Of a stretch of 39,110 nt of DNA, positions 37,801 to 39,110 are shown in pieces. Where the stretch lies: NCBI RefSeq assembly GCF_001808705.1, contig NZ_KV794246.1, positions 1 to 39,110 of the forward strand, written 5' to 3'. Position numbers and translations under genes: made by a program. The stretch comes from Streptococcus sp. HMSC074B11 (lineage in GTDB: Bacteria; Bacillota; Bacilli; Lactobacillales; Streptococcaceae). Numbering within the stretch: position 1 is the stretch's first letter; the number at the start of each line of letters is the position of its first letter. The notes under the pieces are model-generated. The model made no database searches, was not told the origin of the DNA, and saw nothing but the letters and a program-made list of their open reading frames with translations.

Positions 37801-39110
37801 TAGGGGACCGTACAACACCAGTTTCAGATCCTGCTTCTATCGATGCCTTCACTGAGTTGATGGATGACCGTGACAAGCGCATCCAGTACGGCTCTGCTTA
37901 TGGAAACTGGGCTGACTCAGAACTCTTTGGTGGAACAGAGAAATACGCTGATATCTCAAATGGAAATTACTCCGATAAGGATGCGACTGCAACTATTCCA
38001 TTCAATGGACCTGGTATTGAAATCTACGGACTCAAGTCATCTCAATTGGGACTTGCTGACGTTAAAATCGATGGTAAATCTGTTGGAGAACTTGACTTCT
38101 ATACTGCAGGAGCAACTGAAAAAGGTGTATTGATAGGACGTTACACAAATCTTTCTTCAGGTTCTCACCTCATGACCATCACTGTTAAGCGCGAGCACAA
38201 AGGACGTGCCAATGAGCGGGCAAAAATTTCTCTCGATTACTTCAAAGTCTTCCCAGGACAAGGAGCAACTGTTGAGAAGATTGACGACCGTGACCCTCGT
38301 ATCCAGTATGGTTCCATGTTTAAGGATTGGAGCGATGCAGAACTCTATGCTTCTACAGAAAAATACGCTGACATCAACGCTGATGATAGCCTTGCTTCTG
38401 AAGCCACTGCAACCATCCCATTCTCTGGAACAGGTATCCGAATCTATGGATTAAAAACAGCATCACTAGGCAAGGCACTTGTCACACTGGATGGAAAAGA
38501 GATGCCAGCCCTTGACTTCTACACTCCAGGAGCGACTGAAAAAGGAGCTTTGATTGGCGAATTCACCAATCTAGCTGATGGTGATCACGTCCTTACTTTG
38601 AAAGTCGATCCAAATTCTCCAGAAGGGCGAAAGAAAATCTCTCTTGATTCCTTTGATATCTTAAAAGCACCATCTGTGTCTCTCGATAGTCCAAGCCTTG
38701 ATCCTATTAAGTCCAAAGATAAGACTGTTACCTTAACCCTACCAGCTGGTAATTGGGATGCTATTGCCGTGAAATTCCCTGGCATCAAGGATCCTCTCCT
38801 ACTCAGAAAAGTCGATGAGGACCATCTTGTCACATCAGGTGAACAAACTGTTCTAACCATTAAGGATAACAAGGTCCAACTAGACATTCCTGAGGCTACA
38901 GATCGTAAAGCTGGTAATTCGATAGAAGCTTATGCTATCCAAGGAAAAACAATAAGCAGCTCTGTTGTAACAGTATTTCCTAAGGATGAAACTAGCCCAG
39001 TAGAAGAAAAAATCCTTACAAGCAAAGGGGATGAGCCTGCTCCAGTAGTGACCATTCCTGAGTACACAGATCCTATTGGTACTGCTGGTGAGCAGGAGGC
39101 ACCTACTGTG
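34827..39110 (+). CDS. Secreted GH95 alpha-L-fucosidase, YSIRK type (N-terminal part, open at window edge)
   Basis: The frame of 1428 codons is open at the right edge. It starts at a GTG (34827) with AAAGGAG 7 bases upstream; no in-frame ATG fits. Residues 1-38 are a YSIRK signal peptide (KYSIRKLSIGAASVLLG), then a low-complexity stretch to about 115. The GH95 catalytic part (about 125-930) shows LPVGNGEMGAKVFG, NPPWNSDYHLNVNLQMNYW (Asn506, Asn508), SPSYSPEHG (Glu643) and FQIDGNFGAT (Asp804), which match by motif the Asn pair, acid Glu and Asp of the bifidobacterial AfcA fucosidase. Two tandem 140-residue beta-sandwich modules follow (1013-1152 and from 1153). The last residues (IPEYTDPIGTAGEQEAPTV) resemble linkers before G5/LPxTG regions. 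It would remove alpha-1,2-linked fucose from host glycans; the linkage is inferred. Confidence 0.9.
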   Translation, partial: MDKRYWEKSCKYSIRKLSIGAASVLLGAVFLAAQGVAADGIEIPESEATITETSAKPDTKVEEVVASNTETQPIAESSEKQTIAEPELPQTSSQSETTTATAPAENKESEKPELPVNKQEHYELHYNQPTAPSYDGWEKQALPVGNGEMGAKVFGLIGEERIQYNEKTLWSGGPQPDSQDYNGGNYKDRYKVLAEIRKALEDGDRQKAKQLAERNLVGPNNAQYGRYLAFGDIFMVFNNQKKGLENVTDYHRGLDISEAITTTSYTQDGTSFKRETFSSYPDDVTVTHLTKKGDKKLDFTLWNSLTEDLLANGDYSWENSKYKQGTVSVDSNGILLKGTVKDNGLKFASYLGIKTDGQVTTQDGYLTVTGASYATLLLSAKTNFAQNPKTNYRKDIDVEKTVKSIVEAAKAKDYETLKNDHIKDYQSLFNRVQLNLGGSKSNQTTKEALQTYNPTKGQKLEELFFQYGRYLLISSSRNRTDALPANLQGVWNAVDNPPWNSDYHLNVNLQMNYWPAYMSNLAETAKPMINYIDDMRYYGRIAAKEYAGIESKEGQENGWLVHTQATPFGWTTPGWNYYWGWSPAANAWMMQNVYDYYKFTKDETYLKEKIYPMLKETAKFWNSFLHYDKASDRWVSSPSYSPEHGTITIGNTFDQSLVWQLFHDYMEAANHLKVDQDLVTEVKAKFDKLKPLHINQDGRIKEWYEEDSPQFTNEGIENHHRHVSHLVGLFPGTLFGKDQPEYLEAARATLNHRGDGGTGWSKANKINLWARLLDGNRAHRLLAEQLRSSTLENLWDTHAPFQIDGNFGATSGMAEMLLQSHTGYIAPLPALPDAWKDGQVSGLVARGNFEVSMKWKEKNLETLSFLSNVGGDLVVDYPNIESSIIKINGKEVQASRLKDNRIQLATQKGDVITFENFPGRVTRLSALRKDSVTAELDFNTVEGASHYVIRRESKDENSQTPSVREFITNQTHFVDRSIDSSHAYTYSVKAMLGDRTTPVSDPASIDAFTELMDDRDKRIQYGSAYGNWADSELFGGTEKYADISNGNYSDKDATATIPFNGPGIEIYGLKSSQLGLADVKIDGKSVGELDFYTAGATEKGVLIGRYTNLSSGSHLMTITVKREHKGRANERAKISLDYFKVFPGQGATVEKIDDRDPRIQYGSMFKDWSDAELYASTEKYADINADDSLASEATATIPFSGTGIRIYGLKTASLGKALVTLDGKEMPALDFYTPGATEKGALIGEFTNLADGDHVLTLKVDPNSPEGRKKISLDSFDILKAPSVSLDSPSLDPIKSKDKTVTLTLPAGNWDAIAVKFPGIKDPLLLRKVDEDHLVTSGEQTVLTIKDNKVQLDIPEATDRKAGNSIEAYAIQGKTISSSVVTVFPKDETSPVEEKILTSKGDEPAPVVTIPEYTDPIGTAGEQEAPTV

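Overview
The window reads as chromosome of a mitis-group Streptococcus (S. mitis / S. oralis / S. pneumoniae relatives). The basis is the low-GC gene style, YSIRK/LPxTG surface proteins, BOX-type intergenic repeats, a streptococcal sulABCD folate cluster, and gene sets (ansA-ccpA; murI-rdgB-xerD-like-scpAB-rluB-yidD; pgk next to a GH85 endoglycosidase) familiar from this group. I think the blocks are ordered differently from the pneumococcal reference, which would favour mitis/oralis, but that comparison is from memory and the species is not settled.

Layout. (1) 1-4862, minus: the N-terminal 1620 codons of a giant repeat-rich surface protein whose C-terminus lies off the left edge. A Mga-family regulator (5139-6608, plus) is transcribed divergently from it. 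(2) 6727-13408: small stress, regulatory and metabolic genes: a 48-residue membrane peptide, an Rrf2 regulator with a near-consensus promoter, a metallophosphoesterase broken by one extra base, a universal stress protein, a HAD hydrolase fused to a MazG/HisE-like domain, L-asparaginase, CcpA and a DUF960 protein. A 450-bp spacer after ansA holds a BOX element and a second palindromic repeat. (3) 13457-18519, minus: the folate operon sulA(folP)-sulB(folC)-sulC(folE)-sulD(folB-folK), plus a membrane protein with a C-terminal domain that may be papain-like. folP carries a two-residue Arg-Pro duplication of the type known to give sulfonamide resistance, and a BOX plus a hairpin split sulC from sulD. 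(4) 18663-24912, minus: pgk and a 1603-residue LPxTG-anchored GH85 endo-beta-N-acetylglucosaminidase. (5) 25218-34544: a Na/Pi cotransporter, a bacteriocin-immunity-like protein, PepA, the tightly overlapping murI-to-yidD operon for wall precursor, nucleotide sanitation and chromosome segregation, and a YneF-type membrane protein. (6) 34827 to the right edge, plus: the first 1428 codons of a secreted YSIRK-type GH95 alpha-L-fucosidase.

How it fits together. Two secreted host-glycan-degrading enzymes (GH85, GH95) lie in the same window as ccpA. Both have cre-like operators downstream of plausible promoters, and ccpA has one over its own -35, so carbon catabolite control of glycan foraging is a reasonable reading. 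Most gene borders carry clear intrinsic terminators, often shared by convergent genes. I saw no tRNA, rRNA, CRISPR array, transposase or prophage.
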